Part shown: one piece after another, positions 27,676 through 36,829 of the stretch | Layout of the letters: each line of letters begins with the position of its first letter | Position numbering within the stretch: position 1 is the first letter of the stretch | Assembly (NCBI GenBank): GCA_002480565.1 | Contig: DLCK01000066.1 | Coordinates: forward strand, 1-64,000 | From: Phycisphaerales bacterium UBA7800 | GTDB lineage: Bacteria > Planctomycetota > Phycisphaerae > Phycisphaerales > Phycisphaeraceae | Length of the DNA: 64,000 nucleotides | Reading direction: 5' to 3' | Made by a program: the position numbers and the translations under genes | The notes under the pieces: generated by a model | Told to the model about the DNA's origin: nothing | The model's database searches: none | The model's input: only the letters and a program-made list of their open reading frames with translations

Positions 27676-29401
27676 TTGTCTGAGCATTGCGACGATTGAT
27701 CCGACCACCTGCCCAGACCATCAGCAGGCCGATACCCAGGAGTGTGAGTCCGACGAAGCTGATGCCCATTCGGTCTGCGAGGCTGTTGGGGACGAACAAC
27801 AGCAGGTGGATGAGAAGTCCGATGATGATGGCGAACATCCCCACGATACGCAGTTGGCTTGAGTCGTTGGCTTGACCGATTTCTTTTTCAAAGTCCACCG
27901 GCGTGTACATGCGTTTAAAGAAGGCTGATACCTGATCGCGGTAGGCTTGTGTGCTTGTTGACCAGAAGGGGATGGTCAACAGGAAGGCTGTCCAACCCAC
28001 GCCCAAGATGGTGAAGACTTTGACATGAAAGAGCATGGGGACTTCGACGGACAGGCTGTATGCCGAGACACAAAGTGCGCAACAGGCTGAGAAGATCGCG
28101 CTCCACCATGGGACACGTTTGATAAAAATCGCAAGCAAGGTTGGTGTTGCAAGTGGGAGTCCAAGCAGTGCGCCGATGTTGTTCATAATCACAAATATGC
28201 CGTCGGTGGTGACGTTTGCAAAGTAACTTGCCAGACAGATGATGACTACACCCATGACCAGTGAATAGGCTTGTCCCAATCGTAAAAGCGCCTTGTCATC
28301 AAGGGGTTTTGTGCCCCGGAACCTGCACCATGCCGGGTAGATGTCCTTGGTGAAAATCGCAGCATTGCGGTTTAGCCCACTGTCCATCGAACTCATGGTT
28401 GCCGAGAACATGGCAACGACCATCAAGCCGGTCATGCCCACTGGCAGGAGTTTCATGCTGGTGATTGCATAGGCTGCTTCGGCGGGTGTGGTGATGTCCA
28501 CGGCGTTGATTTCCTGCTCAAAAAGCAGACGTCCAACCATGGGGGGGATAAACCAGATCACTGAACCCAGGAGCATCATGATTCCTGCGAGTAATGCTGC
28601 CTTGCGTGCTTCGCGTCCGTCTTTGACTGCAAAATATCTGGGGGCAGAGTTAAGCGTGTTGGCGCCGAGTATTAACTGCAAGCTGATGGCGATTGCCCAG
28701 AATAATGAGAACTTGGCGCCACCAAATTGCTGGGGTGAATTGATCATTTGAAATTCAGTAGTCAGTTGTTTTTGCTTGACAAGTTCAAAGAATCCGTCGA
28801 CCCCGCCGCAAGCTTTGAGACTTAAAAAAGCAAGTAATAACGTCATCGGCATGAGAATCAGAAACTGCAGAAAGTCCGAACTCATCACCGCCCAACTCCC
28901 GCCGGTGGTGGCATAGACCAGTACTACCAAACCCACGCCGATGATCACGGCATTGATGGGTAAGCCAAAGACTGATGAACTGAAAATCGAAAGTCCGTAC
29001 AGATGTAAAGACGCATAGAACAATCCTGTCGGGATAGACGCCCATGCGTAGAACTGTTGGGTGGTGAATCCAAACCGAGCGAGCAGTACTTCCGGCGCGG
29101 TGGTCGCGCGGAGTTGTCTAAACCAGGGGGCAAGGAACAGGAAGTTGAGCATAAAGCCGATGAAGTTGGCGACAAAAATAATCATCGCACTCCAGCCTGC
29201 GGTAAAGGCAACACCTGCTGCGCCGGTGAAGGTCCACGCGCTGAACATGGTCATAAACGCACTGGCGCCCACAAGCCACCATTGCCCGCGACATCCATTG
29301 CGGAAGTAGTCGCTGACATTTTTATTCATTCGCTGGACAACGATGCCAATGACAAGCATCAGTAGCAGGTAGACGACAATGGTGACGATTTCAATGGACA
29401 T
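27623..29401 (-). CDS. Sodium:solute symporter (SSS family)
   Basis: The 592-residue membrane protein has about 13-14 hydrophobic helices and the SSS family pattern, opening with IVTIVVYLLLMLVIGIVVQ, then MTMFSAWTFTGAAGVAFTAGW, and MVVAMFSATMSSMDSGLNRNAAIFTKDIY, which contains the family's conserved signature helix. It would import a sugar, uronate or other organic solute with sodium. It is last in the minus-strand module, 66 nt after the heparinase-like lyase, so unsaturated sugars released by that lyase are a plausible substrate (inferred). Confidence 0.93.
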   Translation of the reverse strand: MSIEIVTIVVYLLLMLVIGIVVQRMNKNVSDYFRNGCRGQWWLVGASAFMTMFSAWTFTGAAGVAFTAGWSAMIIFVANFIGFMLNFLFLAPWFRQLRATTAPEVLLARFGFTTQQFYAWASIPTGLFYASLHLYGLSIFSSSVFGLPINAVIIGVGLVVLVYATTGGSWAVMSSDFLQFLILMPMTLLLAFLSLKACGGVDGFFELVKQKQLTTEFQMINSPQQFGGAKFSLFWAIAISLQLILGANTLNSAPRYFAVKDGREARKAALLAGIMMLLGSVIWFIPPMVGRLLFEQEINAVDITTPAEAAYAITSMKLLPVGMTGLMVVAMFSATMSSMDSGLNRNAAIFTKDIYPAWCRFRGTKPLDDKALLRLGQAYSLVMGVVIICLASYFANVTTDGIFVIMNNIGALLGLPLATPTLLAIFIKRVPWWSAIFSACCALCVSAYSLSVEVPMLFHVKVFTILGVGWTAFLLTIPFWSTSTQAYRDQVSAFFKRMYTPVDFEKEIGQANDSSQLRIVGMFAIIIGLLIHLLLFVPNSLADRMGISFVGLTLLGIGLLMVWAGGRINRRNAQTISRASNDSDEASDSSHA

Positions 29402-29467
29402 GGATTGACTTTAAAAAAATAGAAGTTCACAGGGAATGGACAGAGATACGTCTTGGCTTGAGCAATA

Positions 29468-31381
29468 TTATTCACACCATTGGTCGGTGGATTTCAAAAT
29501 GGGGTCTTGTGTATTGGTGCTACTGCCAGGTACAAATTCAACCGTCAGTGATCCGTCGGACACCGGGGCGGGGAGAATGATACTTAAGCGTTGATAGCCT
29601 TTATTCTGATTCTCCGCTTCGGTGGGTGGCAGAGCGGGGGTGACTTGGAAGGTCGCATCGGTTGGTTGAAGCAGATGGACATTCATGGTTTGCCCACCCC
29701 GTTGGAGCTGTACGTGTTTTGCATCTTTGGAGATGATGATTCGCGTCTGGGTCATCATGTTCCATCGCAAATCCATGGTCGGATCGACTCCTTGGTAGTC
29801 GTCTTGGACGAGCATGGTTTTGTCAGGCAGCAAGGCGATGCCACGATGGATTTGTTTGGCTTGATTGGCGTAGGCGTTGGTCATATCCAAGACAGCGAAT
29901 GTGCCGGTGTCGTCCTGTTTGCTTGCGATGATGGGGTTGATGTCTTGGACTTGTTGGATGTTGTTGCCCAGGGTCAGTGTGTTATGGCTGAAGTTGTTGA
30001 CGCGGAAATAGCTCCAGCGTTTGCTGTCTTGGGCGGTACTCCAGGCATCACGCCCGTCATAGATTTTGTGCTCGGCTCCGAGGTCACTTGCCCATCGCAC
30101 GCCGTCTGCTTCGATGGTGAATGCGCCGATATCCATGTGGCCGTGGTTGACTCGGATGGCTCCGGCTTTGAGGCCGATGAAACTGGCTTTGCAGTTGCCC
30201 CATTCGCTGCGCATGGTTGCCAGATGAACCTTGGTACCTTTGCCGACATAGAGGGTTGAGGGGGTGCCGGCTTGGGTGTCGGTTACGGGCTTGTACCAGA
30301 GTAATGCCATGGGATTGATACGGAAGCTGGTGGTGTCCACGTTGTCCAGATAGCGGTAAAAACTCTGCATGCTGACGGTCGTGAAGTCGGGTCGGTTATA
30401 GATGCTCCCCGCCCACATGTGAATGGGAAGATGCATCGGCCCTTCAGAGCAGTCAGCGAAGTTCAATAGCTTTTTAGTCGGTGCGGTGGTTTGGAGGACA
30501 AAATCAAAACTCTCATAAAATCCAGGTGTTTTGGTGATTCCCCAGTCGTCACCTAAAGCGGATTGCAGGCAGGCGGACATGAGAAACGAGAAGCTTGTGC
30601 CATAGCCCCAGTAGGTTGGACCTTCAGGATAGATGCCACCAACGTAGGGCGTTAACGCGCGTTGATAATTGTCATGAGCCTGGTGCAGAATTTCCTCAGC
30701 AAGTTCCGGCGCGTCTTCGTAGACTGCTAACGCGCCAGCTACCAGTCCGGCATGTCGAACCTGATTCCAGTTGTTGTTGACAGACAAACCACCTTTATGA
30801 GTCAGAGCAGCTTTGAGTCCATGTTCGATGATCGCATCGCGGATGATCTGGCGTTGTTCGATCGTCAATTCGTTGTAGAGCCAGTCGTAACCCACTGCCA
30901 TGGCCAGGGTCATTTCCGCCGTGTCCAGAAAATGTTTTGGATGCCAATCTTCGAAGTTGGCAATGCTGATCATTTCATCAACCATGCGTTGGCGAAGTTG
31001 TGGGTCCGGTGCAAAGGTATGTGCCAATCCCATCGTGAAGATGTTGTGCATCGCATCACGTGAAGTGGCAAGCATACGCTTGTAATTTTTCCCTTTAAGC
31101 TTGCGTTGAATCACCGGTAGTTCTTTGACGGCATAAGCGCCAAGTTTGATGCGGTTGAAAAAGCGTCCGCCCCATGGGTCGGTTTGAATCACCTTTGCCA
31201 CGCGTGCTTTGACATCGGGCGTGAGCATTAATCGCGGGTGCGGTGGTAGAGTCTGTGTAACCAGTGATTCACGTTGGACAACGGGTGTTTCCTGGGGCGT
31301 TGTTTGCGTTTGCTGTGCATGCAGGGAAGCTGTGGTCAACAGCATCATGCTGATGATGGCGATAGTGGTCAGTTTTTTCAT
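29468..31381 (-). CDS. Secreted heparinase II/III-family polysaccharide lyase
   Basis: The 637-residue protein has a signal peptide (MKKLTTIAIISMMLLTTASLHAQ), an alpha/alpha-toroid N-terminal half (HPRLMLTPDVKARVAKV, ALTHKGGLSVNNNWNQVRHAGLVAGALAVYED, GIYPEGPTYWGYGTSF), and a heparinase II/III-like beta-sandwich (IRVNHGHMDIGAFTIEADGVRWASDLG, NFSHNTLTLG). NNNWNQV and the YWGYG and NHGHMD stretches carry the Asn, Tyr and His residues typical of these lyases. ATG 31381 was chosen over an earlier one because the signal peptide begins there. It has a close paralogue at 34466-36400. The substrate may be alginate or a sulfated uronan. Confidence 0.88.
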   Translation of the reverse strand: MKKLTTIAIISMMLLTTASLHAQQTQTTPQETPVVQRESLVTQTLPPHPRLMLTPDVKARVAKVIQTDPWGGRFFNRIKLGAYAVKELPVIQRKLKGKNYKRMLATSRDAMHNIFTMGLAHTFAPDPQLRQRMVDEMISIANFEDWHPKHFLDTAEMTLAMAVGYDWLYNELTIEQRQIIRDAIIEHGLKAALTHKGGLSVNNNWNQVRHAGLVAGALAVYEDAPELAEEILHQAHDNYQRALTPYVGGIYPEGPTYWGYGTSFSFLMSACLQSALGDDWGITKTPGFYESFDFVLQTTAPTKKLLNFADCSEGPMHLPIHMWAGSIYNRPDFTTVSMQSFYRYLDNVDTTSFRINPMALLWYKPVTDTQAGTPSTLYVGKGTKVHLATMRSEWGNCKASFIGLKAGAIRVNHGHMDIGAFTIEADGVRWASDLGAEHKIYDGRDAWSTAQDSKRWSYFRVNNFSHNTLTLGNNIQQVQDINPIIASKQDDTGTFAVLDMTNAYANQAKQIHRGIALLPDKTMLVQDDYQGVDPTMDLRWNMMTQTRIIISKDAKHVQLQRGGQTMNVHLLQPTDATFQVTPALPPTEAENQNKGYQRLSIILPAPVSDGSLTVEFVPGSSTNTQDPILKSTDQWCE

Positions 31382-31392
31382 GGTGGTAATAC

Positions 31393-32052
31393 TTATTGAA
31401 TGACAAATGGATTTTTGTATTGATCCTGATCCCATTGGGAAAAATAAAACGAGCCATTGACGTTGATGGCGGTAGCATGTCCATCAAACCACAACGTGTT
31501 GATGGCACTGTGATGACGTGGGTCAGGTGAGCCCCAGTTGTTGTTAAATGGATCATCGTATTTGGAGATGCGATACCATCCGACCTGGTCACCTGCATTG
31601 TTGCGTTTGGAGTCGAGGAGCATGAATTTATTTGAGGGTGTCAGGATCATTGATTCGCGCAATGCGCCGGTGGTGGCGCGTTGGAAGACACCTTGAATGG
31701 GCGCGTAATTGATGCGATAGAATTTTTCGTGATCCGCGTTGCCGAAGTCTGCCTGGGCCCATGCTGCACATTGGAACATGGATTCATCAATTTCACGGAT
31801 GTTGTACAACGCTTTGCTCCAGAAGGGGAAGGTTCCTGAGCCATAGTCGATGGGGGTGTAGTAGCCTTTGAAGTCGGCGGTGTACTTGGCATAGACCACG
31901 CCATACTGCTTGAGATTGGTCATGCACTTGATGGCGTAGGCAGCTTGTCGGGCCTGACTCAACGCCGGCAGGAGTATACTCACCAGCAAAGCGATGATGG
32001 AAAGCACCACCAATAGTTCAATTAAAGTAAAGGCTTTTTGAGTTGGTTTCAT
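31393..32052 (-). CDS. Type II secretion-like pseudopilin
   Basis: The 219-residue protein begins MKPTQKA before FTLIELLVVLSIIALLVSILLPAL and ends with HHSAINTLWFDGHA. An in-frame start 72 nt upstream would overlap the preceding pseudopilin and add an unusual leader, so 32052 is preferred. It lies 11 nt before the lyase start and 44 nt after the other pseudopilin. Two pseudopilins in tandem in one module occur only here. Confidence 0.9.
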   Translation of the reverse strand: MKPTQKAFTLIELLVVLSIIALLVSILLPALSQARQAAYAIKCMTNLKQYGVVYAKYTADFKGYYTPIDYGSGTFPFWSKALYNIREIDESMFQCAAWAQADFGNADHEKFYRINYAPIQGVFQRATTGALRESMILTPSNKFMLLDSKRNNAGDQVGWYRISKYDDPFNNNWGSPDPRHHSAINTLWFDGHATAINVNGSFYFSQWDQDQYKNPFVIQ

Positions 32053-32096
32053 GATGTTGATTTTCGGGCAATGTGTCGGATCGGTATGCCAGTTGT

Positions 32097-32891
32097 TTAG
32101 TTGTAACGGTTCCAATAGTTCCAACCATCGACGGTGACTGCATTGCTGGACATGCCTGTGTTGTAGGGATCGGTGACATCACCGACTTTTTGTGAGCTGG
32201 CATGACTGTCTGCCCAGACGACGTTCACTGCACTGGCGTGACGGGCGCCGGGGATGATCTCGCCATTGGCGGTCGGGGCTGCACGCCAGTCGGTGACGGT
32301 GTAATTACCTCGGGGGGTGCTTGCATTAAAAGCGGTGGTGTCCATGGTGCTGTATATTTTTGAAGCGTTATTCAAATCAGCCAGTCGAGCGGGATGACTT
32401 GATGAGGTGTAAGGGGCGCTTGAGCCACCACCGCCGGTTGTGGAGTAGCGGTAGCTGCCGAAGATGTTGTTGACTGCAACGCCATATTCAACATACATCC
32501 AGCGTGACCATTGGCTGCCACTTTCGGATGCGTATGCATCGGTGTCACCGAGCAGTTGCTGCATGCCGGTGGCATTGTCAATTGATGGGCAATCATAAAT
32601 GCCGTAAGACTGGGTGTACCCCATGGTGTAGTATCGCCAGTTCCAGCTTTTCCATTGCTTATTCAGTGAGGTGTTGTATTCCGAGCCCAAAGGTAGGGAC
32701 TTGTTATCCCCGTCGTACATGACATGCATCATGCCAACTTGCTTGAGGTTGGCCAGGCACTTGGTGGATTGTGCGGCTTGACGAGCTGCGCCCAATGCCG
32801 GAAGCAGGATGCTAATCAATAGCGAGATGATGGAGATCACCACGAGAAGCTCAATGAGCGTGAATGCTTTGTTTTTGTGTGAAGTGGACAT
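32097..32891 (-). CDS. Type II secretion-like pseudopilin
   Basis: The 264-residue protein has the leader MSTSHKNKA before FTLIELLVVISIISLLISILLPALG. Its terminal motif is HASAVNVVWADSHA, with DS in place of DG. AAGGA lies seven bases before the ATG. It follows the GntR-type regulator by 32 nt. Its soluble domain has an unusual run of Gly and Ser (YSTTGGGGSSAPYTSSS) near residue 155. Confidence 0.9.
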   Translation of the reverse strand: MSTSHKNKAFTLIELLVVISIISLLISILLPALGAARQAAQSTKCLANLKQVGMMHVMYDGDNKSLPLGSEYNTSLNKQWKSWNWRYYTMGYTQSYGIYDCPSIDNATGMQQLLGDTDAYASESGSQWSRWMYVEYGVAVNNIFGSYRYSTTGGGGSSAPYTSSSHPARLADLNNASKIYSTMDTTAFNASTPRGNYTVTDWRAAPTANGEIIPGARHASAVNVVWADSHASSQKVGDVTDPYNTGMSSNAVTVDGWNYWNRYN

Positions 32892-32923
32892 TGTGGCATC
32901 CTTGTTGATTCAGAATGTTTGAG

Positions 32924-34141
32924 TTATTTGAGATTCTCAAGCGGGAACATCGGATGGCAGGATTGACGAAGGCGCAGTTCCGGACAGGTGAGTCTCTCAT
33001 GGCCAGGTTGATCCTGATTGATGATGGCCTGGTGTAATTGTTCCATCGCACGCATTGCATTAGAGACCAGTGGCATGTGCACTACGCTGATTTGCGGATC
33101 GTGATTTTGTGCTAAATCCGATTCGTCTATCCCGATCAGGGAGACATCGTCACCAATTTTCAATTCCAACTCCTCCAGCGTTTCCAATGCGTATTGAAGG
33201 TTGCTGAAATTATTGACCAGCAGCGCGGTGGGGCGGTTGCCCTGGCTTAGGAGTTGGCGAATGGCTGTCTTGATTTCAGTTGGATTTTTGGCATTGTTGG
33301 CGGTCGCAACCAGAGACTTGTCTTCGCATCCTGCTTCCTGCATGGCTTTGCGATAACCTTCAAGACGCTCAAGTGTACTGGGCCATGCCGACGGCCAAGT
33401 CAGGATCAACAGTCCGATGCGACGATGTCCCATTCGCAAAAGATAGTCCGTTGCCTGATAGGCACCCATCGAGTTGTTAATCACAAAGCGATGCACATAC
33501 GGATTGGTCACGTGGCGATACAAGACCGCAGTAGGCTTGGCCGGTTTACCCATCTCGTTGATAAATGCAATGCAATCCTGTGAGACTGGCAGGATGATCA
33601 TGCCCTCACAATCGTCCTGTTGCATGAATTCATGAGCGACCGAATCGTTGACGTGTGTTACGGAATGATATTCAAAGGTAAGTTTGCAACTGCCGTTCAT
33701 TTGCTGAGCTGCAAGATTCAAGCCTTCGATACTTTGGGTGAGAATAAAGTGCCCCGGGTCAGGTTGCCCATTACAGTCAGCCAGGACGCGGATGCGATTG
33801 GTCTTGGGTGAAATGCCAGCCCAGGGATGATCCGTTGAATTGGGGGTGGTATCGGCTGACGAAGTAATACGGGTGCGAATAAACGAGCCACGGCCGGCAA
33901 TGCGATCGATCAATCCTTCATTGACCAGTGTCGCCATGGCCTGACGTACCGTGCCTCGACTCACCTGATAGCGCTGAGCTATTTCAACTTCCGGTTCCAG
34001 TGGCGTTCCCGGTTCAAGGTTGTAGGTCTTGACATGATTGCGGATTTCGCTGGCAAGCCACTTATGCAACGGCCCCTTGCCACGAGCGGTGTCAGAGGGA
34101 GTGAGGATTGCCGTATTGTGTTGCGTATTCATCGTTGCCAT
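32924..34141 (-). CDS. GntR-type HTH / LacI-type sensor transcriptional regulator
   Basis: The 405-residue protein has a GntR winged helix at about residues 22-95 (LASEIRNHVKTYNLEPGTPLEPEVEIAQRYQVSRGTVRQAMATLVNEGLIDRIAGRGSFI). A PBP-like sensor follows (GMIILPVSQDCIAFINEMG, MGAYQATDYLLRMGHRRIGLLI, SLIGIDESDLAQ). It heads the module with two pseudopilins, a lyase and a symporter. Dyads at 34161-34182 and 34196-34209 are candidate autoregulatory sites. Confidence 0.92.
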   Translation of the reverse strand: MATMNTQHNTAILTPSDTARGKGPLHKWLASEIRNHVKTYNLEPGTPLEPEVEIAQRYQVSRGTVRQAMATLVNEGLIDRIAGRGSFIRTRITSSADTTPNSTDHPWAGISPKTNRIRVLADCNGQPDPGHFILTQSIEGLNLAAQQMNGSCKLTFEYHSVTHVNDSVAHEFMQQDDCEGMIILPVSQDCIAFINEMGKPAKPTAVLYRHVTNPYVHRFVINNSMGAYQATDYLLRMGHRRIGLLILTWPSAWPSTLERLEGYRKAMQEAGCEDKSLVATANNAKNPTEIKTAIRQLLSQGNRPTALLVNNFSNLQYALETLEELELKIGDDVSLIGIDESDLAQNHDPQISVVHMPLVSNAMRAMEQLHQAIINQDQPGHERLTCPELRLRQSCHPMFPLENLK

Positions 34142-34465
34142 GTGTCAAACCTTCTGTCGTATTTCTATGAGTACATGGAAATAGAGTCAAACAAATTGTC
34201 CATATACAACATGAGATAATTGAACAATATTGATGTCTTAATGGTAAGCGGTTTGTCTGAAATGTAGCTTAAATTATTTAAATAAATGGCATTATGGATT
34301 TTACGGGGCATTTTTCACAAGTCGCAGGATATCTTGTTAATGTTCAAGATAAGGCTTAAATGTATAGACATATATTGGGTTTTATGTTTGGACATGTATA
34401 GGCATACCGGTGCCGTAGATATCGGTCAAAACGGTTGGCTGTTGGCTTTTGTCAGACGCAATTCA
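34142..34465. promoter_or_regulatory. Upstream region of the GntR-type regulator, with two dyads
   Basis: This AT-rich gap of 324 nt has no gene. A 22-bp imperfect palindrome, ATTTC-yATG-nnnn-CATr-GAAAT, lies at 34161-34182. A 14-bp one, TTGTCCATATACAA, lies at 34196-34209. Both are close to the start of the minus-strand regulator and have the two-fold symmetry expected of GntR-type operators. Further up, GACATATA- and GACATGTATA-like sequences near 34365-34400 look related but are weaker. Confidence 0.45.
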
Positions 34466-36400
34466 CTACCAGGCCGCAAGTGATCGGAGCATTGGAACTG
34501 AGCTTGAGGATAAGCTTCCGGGCGTGAAGTGGACGGTCAGTGATCCGTCGGACACCGGGGCAGGGCAGGTGATGAGCAGGCGTTGGTAATCCTTGTTGGG
34601 ATTCTCTGCCAGGGTTGCTGGTGTTGCATCTTTGATGACAAACGTGGCATTGTCAGGCGACTGAATTGTCATCTGCATCGTCTGGCCTTTAAATGTCAAC
34701 GTTGCTGAGCGTTTGTCATCGTCGAGTTGAATGTCTGCTGCGGTGAGCATGGTCCATTGCAGATCCAATGATTCATCCATGCCAATCAGATCATCCTGGA
34801 CGATCATGCTTTGGTCTGCGAGCAATGCGATACCACGGTGGATTTGTTGGGCCTGCTCTTTGTAGGCTGTAGACATATTAAGGATGGCAAATTGCATGTC
34901 CTCGGTTTGGCCATGACGGAGGATGGGATTGATGCCTTTGACCTGTTGGAGTTTACCCCCGAGTGTCAGCGTATTGTGGCCGAAGTTGTTGGCACGCAGA
35001 AAGATCCAACGGCGAGCGTCCTGATTTGTCCCCCAACTGTCAGTGCGGTCGTAAATTTCCTGTTCCATCCCCAGGTCTTCGGCCCAGCGGACGCCGTCAG
35101 CTTCGACGATAAATGAGCCGATGTCCATATGCCCGTGGTTGATTTGGATGTTCCCGCCTTTGATGCCGATGAAGCTTGCCTTGGGATCGTCCCATTTGCT
35201 GCGGATGGTTGCGATTTGGACATGATCACTTTGCCCGACATAGCAGGTTGGATAAGTCAGATGTTGATCGTCTTCGACGGGTTGATACCAGAGTATTGCC
35301 AAGGGGGTAAGACGGGGGCCTTTGGCTTTGACGTGTCTGAAGTAGGGTTCAAGACTTTGCATACCCATGTGGATGTAGTCCGGGCGATTGAGCATGGCGC
35401 CAGCCCAGATGTGCAGCGATTGACTCATAGGGCCACGCATGCAGTCAGCATAATTAAACAGGAGTCCGGTGGGCGTGGTGACCTGTTTGACATATTCAAA
35501 GCTCTGGGCAAATCCCGGTGATTGGAGGATGCCCCAGTCATCACCCAATGCAGATGTCAGACACGCGGACATGATCCATGAAAAGCTCGTGCCATAGTCC
35601 CAGTACATCGGCCCTTCGGGATACACGCCATCACCTTCATAGGCATGTAGTGCGATGGGGAAATGGTCCTTGGCTTGCTGGAGGATTTGGCCAGCCAACT
35701 GTGGCTGATCTTCATAGACCGCCAACGCACCTGCCGTAAGTGATCCGTGTCGGACCTGATTCCAGTTGTTATGCCAATGAAGTCCACCATGATTCGCCAG
35801 GGCAGCTTCAAGACCATGCTTGACGATACCCCGGCGGATGGTCGCGCGTTGGTCTTCGGTCAGTTCGTCATACAACCAGTCGTAACCTAACGCCATCGCC
35901 AGGGTCATCTCCGCGGTGTCCAGAAAGTGTTGCGGATGCCAGTCTTCAAATGCTGAAACCGCGGTCATCTCCGCAATCATCCGATCCCGTAATCCTGCAT
36001 CAGGCGAAAAGGCATGAGCGATACCCATCGAAACAATGTTGTTAAGCACCAGACGTGACGTGTCCAGCATCCGTTTGCGTTTATCACCATCAAGCTTGCG
36101 CGTGATCACCGGCGTCTTCTCGACGAGCTTGGCGCCTTGTTGGATACGTTCAAAAAAACGCTTGGCCAACGGGTCAGTTTTGATGAGCTTAGCGACGCGC
36201 GTTTTGACATCCGGCGTGAGCATCAGTCTCGGATGAGCAGGTAACGTAGCAGGAAGGGGCAGTGTGAGTTCGTCGGTAGGGGTGTCTGCTGCTGACATGG
36301 GGTGAGGATCACAAAGTGTAAAGAAGAGCAAAGCCATTGCTGGCAGAAGTCGGATTAAGTCAGAATAACGCATGGGGTCTACTTTGAGAAAATGAATCAT
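34466..36400 (-). CDS. Secreted heparinase II/III-family polysaccharide lyase (paralogue)
   Basis: The 644-residue protein is a clear paralogue of the 29468-31381 lyase, with the same landmarks (HPRLMLTPDVKTRVAKLIKTDP, NHGGLHWHNNWNQVRHGSLTAGALAVYED, GVYPEGPMYWDYGTSF, IQINHGHMDIGSFIVEADGVRWAEDLG). The C-terminal ending APVSDGSLTV-F-PGS is shared, and a 26-bp block is identical in DNA. The ATG at 36400 overlaps the stop of the upstream membrane-protein gene (TAATG), so this start is likely; an internal ATG at 36373 is possible. The signal peptide lies at about residues 15-38. Confidence 0.87.
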   Translation of the reverse strand: MIHFLKVDPMRYSDLIRLLPAMALLFFTLCDPHPMSAADTPTDELTLPLPATLPAHPRLMLTPDVKTRVAKLIKTDPLAKRFFERIQQGAKLVEKTPVITRKLDGDKRKRMLDTSRLVLNNIVSMGIAHAFSPDAGLRDRMIAEMTAVSAFEDWHPQHFLDTAEMTLAMALGYDWLYDELTEDQRATIRRGIVKHGLEAALANHGGLHWHNNWNQVRHGSLTAGALAVYEDQPQLAGQILQQAKDHFPIALHAYEGDGVYPEGPMYWDYGTSFSWIMSACLTSALGDDWGILQSPGFAQSFEYVKQVTTPTGLLFNYADCMRGPMSQSLHIWAGAMLNRPDYIHMGMQSLEPYFRHVKAKGPRLTPLAILWYQPVEDDQHLTYPTCYVGQSDHVQIATIRSKWDDPKASFIGIKGGNIQINHGHMDIGSFIVEADGVRWAEDLGMEQEIYDRTDSWGTNQDARRWIFLRANNFGHNTLTLGGKLQQVKGINPILRHGQTEDMQFAILNMSTAYKEQAQQIHRGIALLADQSMIVQDDLIGMDESLDLQWTMLTAADIQLDDDKRSATLTFKGQTMQMTIQSPDNATFVIKDATPATLAENPNKDYQRLLITCPAPVSDGSLTVHFTPGSLSSSSVPMLRSLAAW

Positions 36401-36744
36401 TATCGACGTGTGTCGATGTCCTGTCGTACCTGTCCGAGTTGGTAGTTTTCTCTGGCATTGCGACGATGAGTTTCAAGGCGTTTGCGACGCTGACGATTGG
36501 ACAACATCAACCAGCCGAAATACGAAGCCAGCCATGTCAGAAGACTCAGGCCAAAACCCAGGAACACCAGACCAAAAAGTTGGTCGTTGGAATCACTGGC
36601 CGTGTAAAGTTTTGTAAACCACAATCCAACGGTGAAAAACAGCAGGATTCCGGCTAAAACGCCGATCAGATCAATCCATAAAGGTCGATGGCAGGGGTAA
36701 TCCATCGGCTCGGATGCTATGTTTGGGGTGTTGCTTTGGGACAT
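36400..36744 (-). CDS. Small membrane protein of unknown function
   Basis: The 114-residue protein has two transmembrane segments (LIGVLAGILLFFTVGLWF and FGLVFLGFGLSLLTWLASYFGWLML), then a basic tail (NRQRRKRLETHRRNARENY). I do not recognise the family. Its stop codon overlaps the start of the heparinase-like lyase by one base, so the two are translationally coupled. The start at 36744 was chosen because longer versions would run into the divergent Gfo/Idh/MocA promoter region. Confidence 0.6.
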   Translation of the reverse strand: MSQSNTPNIASEPMDYPCHRPLWIDLIGVLAGILLFFTVGLWFTKLYTASDSNDQLFGLVFLGFGLSLLTWLASYFGWLMLSNRQRRKRLETHRRNARENYQLGQVRQDIDTRR

Positions 36745-36829
36745 AATTTTACATGATACCTTATCTGACCTTGCAGTCTCTTTCCCAAGGGCGTATCCTT
36801 TGAGCCGATCTATTTTACAAGGTATCCCA

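Noticed and set aside
29591..30259. A 222-codon plus-strand gene opposite the heparinase-like lyase.
   Set aside because: Shadow frame; the lyase on the minus strand has full domain landmarks and a close paralogue.
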